DNA of 64,000 nt from the NCBI GenBank assembly GCA_963556695.1, contig CAUWAG010000020.1, positions 2,418,001-2,482,000 of the forward strand, written 5' to 3'. Below are positions 33,711 to 45,601 of this stretch, piece after piece. The notes under the pieces were generated by a model. The model saw only the letters and a program-made list of their open reading frames with translations. It had not been told where the DNA came from and did not search any database. The translations under genes and the position numbers were made by a program. This DNA is from Anthostomella pinea (taxonomy: Eukaryota > Ascomycota > Sordariomycetes > Xylariales > Xylariaceae). Each line of letters opens with the position of its first letter. Within the stretch, counting starts at the first letter, position 1.

Positions 33711-34459
33711 GATGGATGGGGGTTTCGCTCGGCGGCTCATGGTAAATGGTGGTGATGTGGTGGTTGTTGTGGTGGTGATACCTTACCGGGGACCACTCGA
33801 CCAAGGGCTGACTGCTGCTCCGCTCGAAACGACTGCTGGTCCCAGATAGATAGGATGAAAGCCCTTGGTTTAGTGGCAGTGTACTACTAGTGACATCCTT
33901 TGAGGCATGGATCGAGGATATGACGGCCGTCACCCGGTGGCCCTTCGGCGACCCACCGGTCCCTGGTTATATCTTTCGCATAGGCAGCATAGCTTTCCTT
34001 CTTCTTTCCTTTCCTTAGCATTGATCTGGTATCAATAGACTAGCTTCTGCTTAGCTGTTGTCCCTGTCCCAGCTCCAGTAAACTCGCCGTGCCAGGGGAT
34101 GCTATTGAGACTATCCATGATGCATCGAGTCGCCCTGGTGCACTGCTGAAATGATGGCTTAGCAAACAATACAGCCATAATGCAGCGGGCGTCTTCGGTC
34201 ATGCAAGATCTCACCAGGTGGTATACGTTCTCTAGAGAACCTTCCGCATTCACAATCATGGAGTGGACGGCTTTACTAGATACGTATCAGTTCAGTAATA
34301 AGATGGAAGTAATAAACCCTTGAGACCCATGTTAAGTACACATTCATACGCCAGCCAGACTCCACGCACGGAAGACACATGGACGGAGTGAAATCCCTCC
34401 TCACGCATGCTGCGTCTGTCCTTCTGACCCACCGAAAGGTGGATCGCGACAATGCAACT
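33711..34459. other. Intergenic between convergent genes
   Basis: This stretch contains GGT-rich sequence at 33745-33780 and nothing gene-like. Confidence 0.55.
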
Positions 34460-36091
34460 TCATGCGTCTGAGCTACTCGAATCGTCGGCCGAAGATGAGT
34501 CTGCATCCAGCTCCTTGAGTCTGCGCATCAACTTGCGCATCTTCTTTTTCTTCTTCGTGCTGTCCTTGTCGTCTCTCTTCCGCTTCTTGCTTCCTTCCGC
34601 TGCCTTGCTTCCTTCCACCGTCTTGACTCCTTCCGCCTTCTCGCGCATAGCTTGCAGCTCGGTCAGGAGGGCTTCGGTTGAGGCTTTGTGCTCGGTAATG
34701 AACGTCCCCCAATACCGGCGCTCTCGGTCGATGGTTTCCTCCACCTCGGTCCTGTGTCGCGCGATAACTCTTTGGGTGAATTGTCTCTGTGTTTCGGCCT
34801 CCTTTTTGAGGTCGGATATCTCTGCCCACAAGGCATTGATGTCGTCAGGCAAAGGCTCCTGTGGCTGCCGATCTCCATGTAGCGCTCTGGTACCAGAAGA
34901 TCCCGCCGTCACACCGGGGGTATCATTGTCGTTTCCATTAGGCTGAAGAGGAGATACGGCACTACTGGGACCATGTTCGTCGTGAGCCAGATCTCGAGGA
35001 CGAAACTCTGCCCGTGTCATGAGCCGCCTGCTATTGGGGCCCTCAGCAGAGAGCCGTGTTGACTTGCGCCGTGTGTTGTCAACTACGGCTATACCAGTAC
35101 TAGATCGTCCTTTTCTGATATTGGGAGCATAGTCGGAATCAGGTTTGGCCGGGTTGGGTTCCTGTACGTCGATGGCCGCGTCAATGTGAGCTGCGGGTGT
35201 CTTGCGAAAGCCGCTGGCTTTTTCAGCCTTGGCGAAGAGCGATAGGTCTGCGCCAGCTTCTATGAGGATTTCGTCGACTTCGGAGATATAGATGGTCTCG
35301 TTCCATTGATAAGTGCTGTACGCCAGCTGAAGCGCTTGAGTGACGCGCTTAGATTCCCAATCCGGCTGGTCTTTGCGAAAGGCCTCATGGAGTCGAGTTG
35401 CCTCGAAGTCGAGGCGGTTGAAAGGCCGGGACCGGAGACGTCCCATCTTTCCAGGAACGTAATGCTGCAGTGCGTTGCGAATTGGTCGTTGGTAGGGTTG
35501 AAGACTCGGGGGCTTCTTACGCGTGTACAGCTTGCGGACGTGTCTTGCAACGTACCACCGCATCTTGAAGCATAAGGTCCGGTCAGCTTCTATTTTGGCG
35601 ATGATCTGCATGAGTCCTGGGCCGTCCGAGGGCAAGGCCAGAAACAGGTCCGTGGCGACGACGTCGGGCTGGTCTTCGGCATCCTCATCCGGACGACCTT
35701 CGGATCCCACCCTGCTCTTGCGCGATTCGGGGTTTCGTCGCTCTCTTCGGCCGGATGCCCATTCGTCGCTGTCGTCAGAATCGTCGCCTGACGCGGTTCC
35801 AAGCATGGGACTCGCATGAGGACCCGGTCCTGGTGATGGACTTGCGACTTCTTCATCAGTCAATGCAGAAGAAGAGTCATCAGGTTCTTCGACTGCTTCT
35901 TCTTCTTCCGCAAAAAGAGCTGACAGATCGTATCGCTTTCCTCTCGTTCTCTGCGGCCCCACTGCATCAGTCTCGACTTCAGCACCTCCAGTCGAGCTGC
36001 TGCCCTTCTGGCGAGGCGAAAGGTTAGCTTCGATTTTGGTCGGACCAGCATCGAAACGCACCTCACGGTCGTCGCTCTCTGAGTCAGCCAT
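34460..36091 (-). CDS. Uncharacterised nuclear-type coiled-coil protein, 543 residues
   Basis: This is a single exon with ATG at 36091. The N-terminal 150 residues are acidic and Ser-rich (SALFAEEEEAVEEPDDSSS). A more ordered centre, about 150-285, reads PSDGPGLMQIIAKIEADRT then MRWYVARHVRKLYTRKKP and may be a folded helical domain. After a disordered stretch, residues about 420-490 (INALWAEISDLKKEAETQRQF, then ERRYWGTF) form a predicted coiled coil. The C-terminus has lysine-rich runs (KKRKRDDKD, TKKKKKMRK) that look like nuclear localisation signals and ends in an acidic Ser/Asp tail. I do not recognise the family. Its composition suggests a chromatin or nucleolar protein, but that is inference. 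Confidence 0.75.
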   Translation of the reverse strand: MADSESDDREVRFDAGPTKIEANLSPRQKGSSSTGGAEVETDAVGPQRTRGKRYDLSALFAEEEEAVEEPDDSSSALTDEEVASPSPGPGPHASPMLGTASGDDSDDSDEWASGRRERRNPESRKSRVGSEGRPDEDAEDQPDVVATDLFLALPSDGPGLMQIIAKIEADRTLCFKMRWYVARHVRKLYTRKKPPSLQPYQRPIRNALQHYVPGKMGRLRSRPFNRLDFEATRLHEAFRKDQPDWESKRVTQALQLAYSTYQWNETIYISEVDEILIEAGADLSLFAKAEKASGFRKTPAAHIDAAIDVQEPNPAKPDSDYAPNIRKGRSSTGIAVVDNTRRKSTRLSAEGPNSRRLMTRAEFRPRDLAHDEHGPSSAVSPLQPNGNDNDTPGVTAGSSGTRALHGDRQPQEPLPDDINALWAEISDLKKEAETQRQFTQRVIARHRTEVEETIDRERRYWGTFITEHKASTEALLTELQAMREKAEGVKTVEGSKAAEGSKKRKRDDKDSTKKKKKMRKLMRRLKELDADSSSADDSSSSDA

Positions 36092-36465
36092 CACAACCCC
36101 TAGAATAGCGACGTGTCGGGTTGTATTTATGACTGTGTCTGCTAATATGTGCAGGTTGGGCTGCGAGGTTAACGGGTGAAATGGGTGAAGGTGGAAACGC
36201 GAGTGCAGTCAGGTCATTTTCCGCGACGCGTCCAATTGCCATGTGGTCAATCGAGGTGTGGAGATGGTGAAGTGTGGCTGGTGGTGTGGCGCTCACCAAG
36301 GGCAAGGGTCAATGCAGAGGCAAGAACCGTGCACATGTGGCCACATGGTGAATGGCGTTCTACAAGTCCGACATCGGGAAGTATGCATTGAATTCTGATC
36401 CAGGTGACAGGTGCCTTTTCTCACTGTAGGTTGACCTCAGCAGCACCTGCACTCTTCAGCACTCT
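36092..36465. other. Short intergenic region
   Basis: No gene is seen. It separates the start of the coiled-coil gene from the 3' end of the alpha/beta hydrolase, both on the minus strand. Confidence 0.55.
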
Positions 36466-37370
36466 TCAGCCAGTGAGCCATTTGTCCACTTCCTCGACGA
36501 TACAATGTGCCTTTTCGTTCCACGCATGACCAGCACCCTCGACGACAACATGCCACAAGTTTCCCCGCGCGTTCTTGCTCCAGAGAGTACCTGTCCAGAC
36601 ACTATAAAAGAGCTTGGTGTCATATTCAGCACTTATAGTGAGTACACCCGCCACTTCCGGCCGGCTCTTTACTATCGAACTCGGCGGCCAAGTTTTCCCA
36701 ACCATATAACCTTGCACCAGTGCCTCGACCGATCGGAAGTATGAACCCGTCTTGAAGACTGCCATGATTGGGTTGAGTTCAACGGGATACGAGATCAGGA
36801 TGTAGCGGGGGGCTGCGAACTGCGTAGAAGACCGCGGTGGACGGGCACAGCCTGCAAAGATTGCGCCGGCAGAGTAGCCTGTCATGAGGTCGGATGACTA
36901 AGTTTGAAGCAGACGAAGAAGACTTGGCAAGACTTCACGCACACAAATGAAGAGTTGGGCGTGCTCAGCATCGGGGAAGTCTTGGGCATATCTGCTCATG
37001 GCGTCCCGAAGCATGCGCTTCGTCAACACTCGGGTCAGCTCAGGCCAACATGAATCGAGCCCAGATGGCGAGTACAGAGGCGACTACGTACCTGATAATC
37101 ATCGACATACGCATCACCCTGCCAGTTGCCAAAGTTTGCCCACTCATTGCCACCGGCACTGTGCCCGTTTCCACGAGCATTCCATGTTACCACCCTCAGA
37201 TGTCGCTGATTGCGGAAATACTCGGCCAGGAGGCGGACGGGGGCCTGGTCGAATGAACCTCCGAGTCTCCCGTGAGCTATGAGTGCAAGACCCTCTGGGC
37301 GACGGCCGTCCTGGGGATCCTCGACTCTCGTCTCCAGCTCAGCGACGTCGTGTGATGGTCCCTGGCCCAT
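36466..37370 (-). CDS. Alpha/beta-hydrolase, 268 residues, three exons
   Basis: This is a predicted esterase or peptidase-like hydrolase. Exons on the minus strand are 37092-37370, 36943-37038 and 36466-36897, with introns of 53 and 45 bp, all phase 0. The start ATGG at 37370 has good context (CACCATGG). The nucleophile is Ser134 in GYSAG, reached across the second splice (FIC joined to SSDLMTGYSAG). The acid is probably Asp218 in SAEYD and the base His249 in GAGHAWNE. No signal peptide is seen, so the protein is likely cytosolic. The early motif VTWNARGNGHSAGGN (about residues 61-75) matches the strand-turn following the oxyanion region in this family. The substrate cannot be told. Confidence 0.8.
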
Positions 37371-39812
37371 GGTGAATCTTCATGAGTCGGTTCAAGTGTG
37401 TCTACCTGAAAATTTGAACAGAACATAGTAGTAGGCAGAGAAGGGTGAAGATCTACGAAAGAGTTCACGCTCGGGAGACGATGTCTTCTTTCTGGACATC
37501 CTCCGGCTTCCTCCAACTGGCACTGCACCAGATCGACGAATCAGAGGTGCAGGCTCTTTTTACACTTTTCGACACGTCAAATCTGCTATCACCCGCTTCA
37601 GAGCCAAATCTCTAAATGAGAGAGACGTCGCTATCCTTCATCCAAGCCCCTAATAACAAACGGAGCTGGGGAACGTAGCTGGAGACATCACAGTCGAGGT
37701 GAGTGTCTCATTGGGAGTCACTCAAGCTGGGGGTGAAGCAGCGAGGCTCTGCCCTGCCGGATATCACACAACAACTCTCATCTTGTTTGAATGGATGATG
37801 GTGGATTGTCGGGGAGCGCCTGCCTATCCTTCGTTCACTCACGATCCAAGTTGCCGTTGAACACACTTCATGACGCGGCAACTGTCACGGTGCCAAGGTC
37901 GAGAGCCCCGAGGCCGACCTAGCAATGTGAGATCTGAATGTGACCACGGTTCGTGCCACCACTCCACCTATCTGCGCCGCCAATCTCGCTACCCGTTCGT
38001 TTTTCCTCGGCTATGTACCTGACCCGTGTTTTCGCGTTTTTTATACGCGTCGATACCAATATGCAAGCAATAAGGTATGTTAAAATGTTTAATTGATTTT
38101 TCTCATAGCTATTGGATAGACATGACGGCCTAACCATACGCCGGCATTAGCTGCGGGAGCCTGCTTTGGCCCGACATCTAATAGGCTCTGGAGTGGTGGC
38201 ACGAACTGTGGTCACATTCAGATCTCAAGGGGATAGTATCCCATGAAATGGTGTCTGGCACCACCTCACCAATTGAGTACTACACTTCATGAGCTCAAGC
38301 CCAGTACCTATTGATCGTATGATGCAGGCGGTGGCCGTTATTATACTTGACAGCTTTCGAGAACATTACCTAGCGTGATCCTTCGACGGGACGGGGGCTT
38401 GGCCGATCGCCAAAATCTGAATTCCAGATCAGCTGAGGGTTTGGCGTTACAAGGTCAACCTGGTGAGGATTTTGGATTGTTATTGTTAACCTCGATCATT
38501 CGATCTCCTTGTGCTAACAGCTTGGCCTTCATACATGTGAGACAGCTAGATACACGAAGTGTTGAGCCCAGGCCCCCCCATCTTTTCTGACTCGACCGCC
38601 GGCTAGATAGACGTCAATTAAGCATATACGTAGCCCAGCTCCCCAAATCTAACTAATTATAGAACCTACTCTTATTCTACCAGCGTGATGTTGCCCAAAT
38701 GACGGCATCGTTTACTTTCTCGAGACAACCTTCCCAATCCAGTACTTTCTGAGACGACAGCTGAGCTTGGCGCGACCTTTGTGGACCCGAGGTCGGCCGG
38801 ATGGCAGCGCCGCAGGATTCATCGCGTCACGCCAGCTAAAATCCTCCGCAGCTAATCAGATGGAACAAGAGCCTCTCTGACGATCGACACCACATGTCTT
38901 CCCCAGCTTCCTCGCAAGGCTTGGTCGGCGGTGGGATTTAACGTTGTCTTTAACCTTACGCCGTACAAGGTCATGCACTTGGTCAGCAAGTTGCAACGGC
39001 TGGGCTGTGCTGTGCCAAGCAGACTAGGGGTCGCGAGCCACCTCGTAATGGGAGTCCTATTTGGTATACTCCTACATACTCTCTTGATCAGGAGACTGAT
39101 GATCACGCGGGCTGTCCGAATAGTCTAAATGAGTTTATTATTAGATGCTGGCTGATGGCAGGTTAGCGATGCTACTGATGCAGCCACAGGCAGCATGATA
39201 GAGCCAGCCACTGGAAATGTCAATGGAGAAACATATGGTCCCTCTTGCAAGGGCTACTGGCTGGGGTCTATCTGTTACGTTTTTGGGATCCGAAGGTACT
39301 CCTATTGGCTTGATTAGCTCACCCCATACGGTTCAACTCTACGATACACCCACAGTATTCACGATCATCCCTTTCTCATACGGGGCTTGGACGCACCGAT
39401 CGCCGACTTCATGGACCCCTTTGCAGTCAGAGCTGAAAGGCGGCTAGACTATCGAGGTTACTTCTGGATCTACGATGCAAGGCCATCCTAATGACTGCAA
39501 GGTCATCCGGAGAACCACAAGGCGTCCATATGAGCACTTCCAAAAGGGGTAGGACAGAAGCCCAAGAAGTCAATGCCGTCATCCAAGCTGTCCCGTCGGC
39601 CAGGGCTTTCGACCTTCAGGCCATTGTGACATATGTATAAAGCAATGGCCAGTTCTTCACTCGTTTCATCATTCAACCTCATGCTACTCCCAGTATTCTC
39701 GTTCATAAGGCAAAGGCACAACTCCCTTAGGCAGCTCGTTGATCTTACGTCCTACTCCAGGCTCGTCACCGCCCCCTCCTAGAAGATCCACGCTCCAGTG
39801 AGAATCGCCGCC
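37371..39812. other. Intergenic
   Basis: No intact gene lies here. A protein-like stretch near 39210-39490 on the plus strand (NGETYGPSCKGYWLG, then ADFMDPFAVRAERRLDYRGY) has an internal stop and may be a worn-out coding fragment. Its family is not recognised. Confidence 0.45.
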
Positions 39813-41527
39813 ATGGCATCCCGCCGTATCACAGCCGCAGCAACGCTGCTATCCCTCTCAACGCTGGGCCTCGCCATCCCAGCTCCCGCCTTCCGCTCGC
39901 TGGAGCTGTTCGATCGAATGCTATTAGGCCGCGCCGACGGGCCCGCCGAGTGCTCCTACCTCCTCGACGACACCGAGGCCTCCATGCGAGCCGTCTGGGA
40001 CGACTCCGGACTCGGTACGGGCAAGTTCCTCGAGGACTGGATCAAGGAGCACGGCGAGGAAGACTGGATCAATAAGATCGACGAGGATCTCTACGCCACC
40101 GGCGAGTCTAGCTTCTGGTGCAACAGCCTCGGCGGCGCCAACTGCCCGGATCCGGATGATTGCAGTGAGTCTTCAAATAAAGCTGAGCCAACGGCTCTAG
40201 CTGGTTTGTAGGAAAAATGAGAGGAAGCTGACGTCGAGTGTTCCATGTAGCCAAGTACTTGGATAAAAAAGTCCCTCAGCTGTACTGGATCCTCAAGGCC
40301 GGGAAGACGCACTATGAGCTTGCGAATCATATCAACGACTATCTGCAAACACAGACGATTTCAGACACACTAGCAATCCCAGACAGTGAGTGACGCCACC
40401 GAACCAGGCACGAGCGATTTGACTGACCACGTTATTATCCATTCAGTCCAAGACAAGTTCAACAACAACAAGAACGACAAGTCCAACATCTTCTCCATCA
40501 TATCAGCAGCCCTCGTGACCGCTAGCGCGGCTGCAGGGCCCGTCCCAGAGCTGTCCGCTCTGCTGACGCTGGGCATCGGCTCGGTGGGCTTCGGCAACGC
40601 GTTCGCACCCGACGAGCTCGACTACACCAAGGAGATCTCCGACCAGCTCGGCGAGGTGAGACCGCCTCATCCCTACCCTCCTCATCCGTGAACTAGCTCC
40701 AGGAAGGGAGACAAGCACCGTCGTGAAACAGATCGACTAACAAACCCCACCACCAGAGCTTCACAGCCGCCGTCGAGGGGCTTTCCGTGAACCTCAACCT
40801 CGCCATGACAGGCCGGGACACGAAGTCGCAAAAGACAACGGCGGACCTGCCCAACATGTCGGGGCCCTGGAGCACCAACATCGCCAAGTACTTCGACGGC
40901 GGCAAGTTCCTCGTCGCCAACATCGAGGCCGTGGCAGCGCCCATGCTGGACAACCTGTCCAAGTTCCTCAAGCAGGGCGCCGTCAACGCCATCCTGCTAC
41001 CCCAGGAGTACTTTGTGTACATCGACACCTCGTACGCGGACTCGGAATCCTGCGCCGAGGACGGCGGCACGCGCTTCTGGGTCGACGGCGCCGGGTGCGG
41101 CGACTTCTGGAAGCTGGACGGCGGCGAGCCGAACGTCATGGGCAAGGGCAAGAAGGACGAAGAGGTCAACAACATGATGGATATTGTACGTGTGCAGCCA
41201 AGCCACTCTCCTTACTTCCCCCTTCCAAAATCCCACGAGCCTGCCTCATACTGACACACAACACCCACACAGAAATACGGCGGCTTCGACATAGCCATCA
41301 TGTACGGCAACGCGATCCAGTGCGCGCGCGACCATCCAGACGGCAAGGGCGCCATCGACCCCGACGTCAACAAGCTGCCGACCGACGGCAAGCCCGCGCC
41401 GTGCTTCTACAACTACCCCGTCTTCAAGGGGAAGAAGAAGCACGAGTACGGCACGTACTACCTCTGCAACGACGGCGACGACGATATCAACACCACGGGG
41501 CGTCGGGCGTCGGGGACGTGCGACTAA
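39813..41527 (+). CDS. Secreted cysteine-containing protein, 459 residues, five exons
   Basis: Exons are 39813-40164, 40251-40385, 40447-40655, 40757-41185 and 41273-41527. Four introns of 61 to 101 bp have good GT...AG ends and matching phases. The start GCCATGG at 39813 gives the signal peptide MASRRITAAATLLSLSTLGLAIPAPA. A short cysteine-bearing N-terminal region (CSYLL, WCNSL, NCPDPDDC) is followed by a possible hydrophobic segment (IISAALVTASAAAGPVPEL, in exon 3). The C-terminal half has cysteines in SCAEDGGTRFW, GCGDFW, QCARD, PCFYNY and LCNDGD. This layout matches fungal extracellular proteins of unknown function that I cannot name with certainty. There is no enzyme signature. Possible roles such as cell-wall protein or host-interaction factor are inference. 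Confidence 0.78.
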
Positions 41528-42231
41528 GTAATCTACCTAGAGGGCTAGGGGCGTGAATGTTTCGGGAGTGTGGCGTTTGTGTGTATAGTATGGGAGGGTA
41601 CTAATGTGCGTGGAGCTGCATTGGCTGGATTGAGGATGTGTGTATTGTATATAGAATCGGAATATGCTTGTACATAGGATCTTTCTGTAACACTGTTATT
41701 ACTTTGGACATTACCGATACGAAGCCCCTTATGAAACTGAAGCAGAGCGCGATCCGCAACATACACGAACAACCAGATGGGCGTCACGGTTAGTGTCCGG
41801 TGCGTGTCGTTGAAACATACGCCATACGCGGAAGGGATGAGTGGCGGTACATGATGAGATCACTGCAACAACCAGAAAGATATCACGTAACCTGCCTGTA
41901 GCATATTGCATTGTATCGTTATTATCATGAAATAGAGAAGACTGAGATACCCTATGAAGGCCCCGAGTATCTGATCTCCCTTCAGGTTACGCCACTGCCC
42001 CCTGACTAAATACAAGATTGACGTGGCCTCTCCAATATGAAGACAAGTACAGCACCAGGAGAGGCCACGATATCATAAAACAGAAACGATACGCTGTCGG
42101 TAGGTGATGATTGCCCTGTTTCCAGCCCATGAGAAGTACTAGGACGGATCTCAACATGCCGCGGGGGTAGCGCAACTTGGTAGGTCCCTCGGATGGCCAT
42201 CCCACGCCAGGAGACCGTCCTGCCAGCCTTC
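41528..42231. other. Intergenic between convergent genes
   Basis: This is the 3' flank of the secreted protein and of MED16. It is AT-richer than the coding sequence and holds no gene. Confidence 0.55.
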
Positions 42232-45200
42232 CTAAGGTAGCAAAGACAGCCGTCCACCACAGCAACACGTGCGCTGCTGACTGAGCAGGAAACTAATGCC
42301 GGGCTTGTTGTGCATATGGGAAATGTCCTCCATGACACTGGCACACCGGGAGCACCTCTTGAAGCGCATGCGGCCGCCGCACGACCTGCTCATCTCGACC
42401 CGCCTGAACAGGTCCACCATCATCCCCTTTGCTCTCCGCTTCTCCAGGGCTTTAGGTTCGTCATCAATTTCGAGTAGTTCGTAGTTCTTGAAGTACAGCT
42501 TCGCAAGCGGTGCATGTTCCCGAAACTCTGTCAAGTCATTGCGGAAGAACTTGGCCGTGACGGCCAGAAACTGCGGTGCTGGCGTTTGTACTAGCATTAG
42601 GTTAAGCTCGACGTACTGTCGTGCTAAATCTGGCCTCTGGTTCGGGGGCTGGTTCTTGGCAGCTTTTTGAGCCTGTTCGGCTAGGCCCGATGTATTGTAT
42701 GCAGATCGAATGTCCGTGGCCAGCGTCGTCAGGAGTTTGTCAAACTCATCGGCCTTGATGAGTGCAGAAGCTGTGTGTCGTTGAATTTTCTTATAGGCTG
42801 CGTACAGTGCCTTGTGATTCGCTTCACGGCTGCTGTTATCGGCCACCTCACCACGGCTCCGGTACCATTGAATGGCACGAGCGGAGCAGCTGTCGAGAAG
42901 ATTGATGCGACGACACAGGGCGGAAAGCAGATTCCGCGTGGAAGAGCAGAGGATGAGATGTAGTGCTATCTCATTCTTGGACTGCAGATATTGAGTCATG
43001 TACACCAACTGCGACTGGTTGGACTGGGTCAAAAAGCCCATAAACCTGCTATCGGTGAGGAGACAGAACAAGCAGTCGCACAGCCAGCAGATAAGGTCGA
43101 TTGACCATTTCGTGCAGCCGGCCAAGGCATCCACAACCTCTGCATTATTTCATCAGCGCCTCCCACAACCGTCGAGCCTCGAAGGGCAGTTTACGAAGAC
43201 TTACCAGGCTCGTCAAGCGGACTCGAGGAACCCCGCATCGCATTCGGTGCGTTACTTGCGAGACTGACGAGAATAACAATATTGCGCATGTTGAGAGCCA
43301 GCACCGCGAACTTGCTCCGATAATGCCGCGGCTTGAACTCGCCTTCCCAACCGAGATGGTTAAGAATGCTGAAGCATAACTGCAGCGTGTTGTTCCGGAT
43401 GAGATGATCATGAGGTGATTCTTCGGAGTAATCGATTGTTGATCGGTTGATCTGCACCATGTCTGTCGCCCACTTAACTGCGAAATCTGGACAAAACACT
43501 GAGTTTACGTTCTGCAACGGAGGCCTGAATCTCACTTACGATCTTTGTGGATAAATTTCCTGGCGACAGCGAGGATGTCGTCAATGTTGGCGCCGTTCGC
43601 ACCCGCACCAGCGGTCGACATTACGAAAGCAGCATTGACGGCAGCGAGATGGGCTACACCGTTGTCAGATGGTACGAAAGTATCCAGAAAAACCATGAGA
43701 CATACCGTCCGAGATAGAAGTGACATCCTCGAGGGTGTATGCTAGGTTATGCCACTTGACCTTGCCATCCTCATACATCTGGACCAAGGAAAAGTTGGAC
43801 GGTGAAAATGCCATTTGCAAGCCTTTCGACGGCATGATTAGCTTAGGACGTAGTGCCACAGGAGATAAAACTCACAACCTGGCTCTCCTGTTTGGGTGAA
43901 CCCTGCTTCAAGGATCGAGTATATCTGGTCCAGATTGACCTCTCGATATAGCTCGTTCATGGAGAAGCGATCTCGGTATTCGATGCTGCCATCGTTGTAA
44001 GTCAAGCATATGACCTTTCCAAAAGAAAGGACACTGATCCCCATGACAACTTTGTTGACTATGGTCGAGTCAAGCTTCTTGAGCCTTGCGCCCACCTGCG
44101 GTACAAGTCAGTCGTGAGGGCTAAAGCCAATCTGGGCGCTGACAGTATATACTCACGGGAGGGGCCGACTCCATGCTGTTTCTCCTTGAGCCAAGCTGCT
44201 CAAATGCAGCATGTGGAGTCTCTTTCTGGTCGGTCAATAACTCCCATCTGTCGATGATGCTTTGCACCTCCTGGCCGTAGGGTGAGTTGGGCTCCGGCAC
44301 GAATGTTCGCACTGTGAGTAGTATCATAGGTGACCAATCCTTGGTGGGCATATTGAAGAGAGCAGGCAACATTTCGAGGTGCGATATCTTGGCCATGGAC
44401 ATATCGAGAGGCGACTCGCTGCTGGCTGTCTGACCCCAGCTCGTGACAGCAATATGTCGTTTCCCAAGGGATGGGTTCAATTGGAAGCCCCCAGGTGGAA
44501 TGCTTGGAGGGTTCTCTGGCTTGGGAGCATTGAAGCTGATCATCACCTGGACAACACGAAGCTGCTTGGACGTAGTAGCCATTGCGATGAAGATGGTTCT
44601 CATTGCTGTGCGAGGAGAATGAGAAACGGATTCAGGAGGTGACAAAAGTTGGAATTGCCACGCGGGACTCACTCTTATCCGCACAAACGGCGGCGTGTGT
44701 TATCAGGTCATCGGCAGATGTGACGCTCTCCAGCTCACAAATCTTCTCCTCGATGATACCGGTGTTTTGGCTCCAGTACATCTTGAATAAACCATTGGTG
44801 GTGATGCAAATAAAGGCAGATCTGTTGGGGTTGGGGTGCGATGGTCCCATGCTGGGGAGTCCCTTATTCTCAAACACATACTCGAATCCTTTGCCACTCT
44901 TAATAGCTGGCGTATACACAGGATGGTACTGAATAGCGGTCAACATTCGAACCTCAAAGGACGAACAGGAGAAGACGCACTCTTGAGTTGGATGGAATTG
45001 GGTTAAGCCAGTGGGAGCCCACAACGGCATGAAGATCGTCTATGGCGTCTCCATCCCACTTTCGGGCTTCACGAGAGTTGTTCAGATCGGCGTTGAAGTT
45101 CAGGATGAGAACCCGACCTACGGCGTCGACAACGGCGAGCTCCGAATTTGCCGGACTCCAATGTAGATGAACAATAGGTCCGCCGGCGAGACTGGCCCAG

Positions 45201-45601
45201 GGCGTGATCTCTTTGGGCTCGCTCAAAGCCCAGGTGGCATCCTTGGGGTCGGCGCGGAGATAGCTCAGCTGTAGAGATTGACCATCGGGCGCAATAGAAG
45301 CGATGGTGCCGCCTTTGGACCAGGCGATGCCCCTGATTAGCTCGTCAGCACAGGGCGCCAATGCTTGCATGGGAACTGGAGGGGAAGTCTACTTGCAACA
45401 GCCCCGACCGCGGAGCTCGTCCAGCCTCTGTCGCAGACGTCGGCTCGGCGGTCGAGGCGGCAGAGAGAGCGGGACGCCATCGCCAAAGAGATCGTCGACG
45501 TCCTCCAAGTTGACATGGATCGGGGCACCTCCCATGGCTCCCATACCTCCCATGCTTCCCAAGCTGCCGTCCAAGATGAGTGGCATCCCGTTGTTCGTCA
45601 T
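42232..45601 (-). CDS. MED16: Mediator complex subunit 16 (Sin4), 968 residues, nine exons
   Basis: This subunit of the Mediator tail module links activators to RNA polymerase II. Exons on the minus strand are 45393-45601, 44981-45332, 44673-44928, 44157-44605, 43876-44095, 43706-43822, 43540-43653, 43486-43205 and 43139-42232. Introns are 47 to 67 bp and all phases close. The N-terminus has the conserved LPPRPPSRRLRQRLDELR then CCKGIAWSKGGTIASI. WD40-like strands follow (VHLHWSPANSELAVVDAVGR, SRPNPNRSAFICITTNG-like), then DKTMRTIFIAMATTSK and EPGCLQMAFSPSNFSLVQM. The C-terminal segment LYFKNYELLEIDDEPKAL leads to a cysteine-rich end (KRCSRCASVMEDISH). It is divergent from the sirtuin gene. 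Confidence 0.93.
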
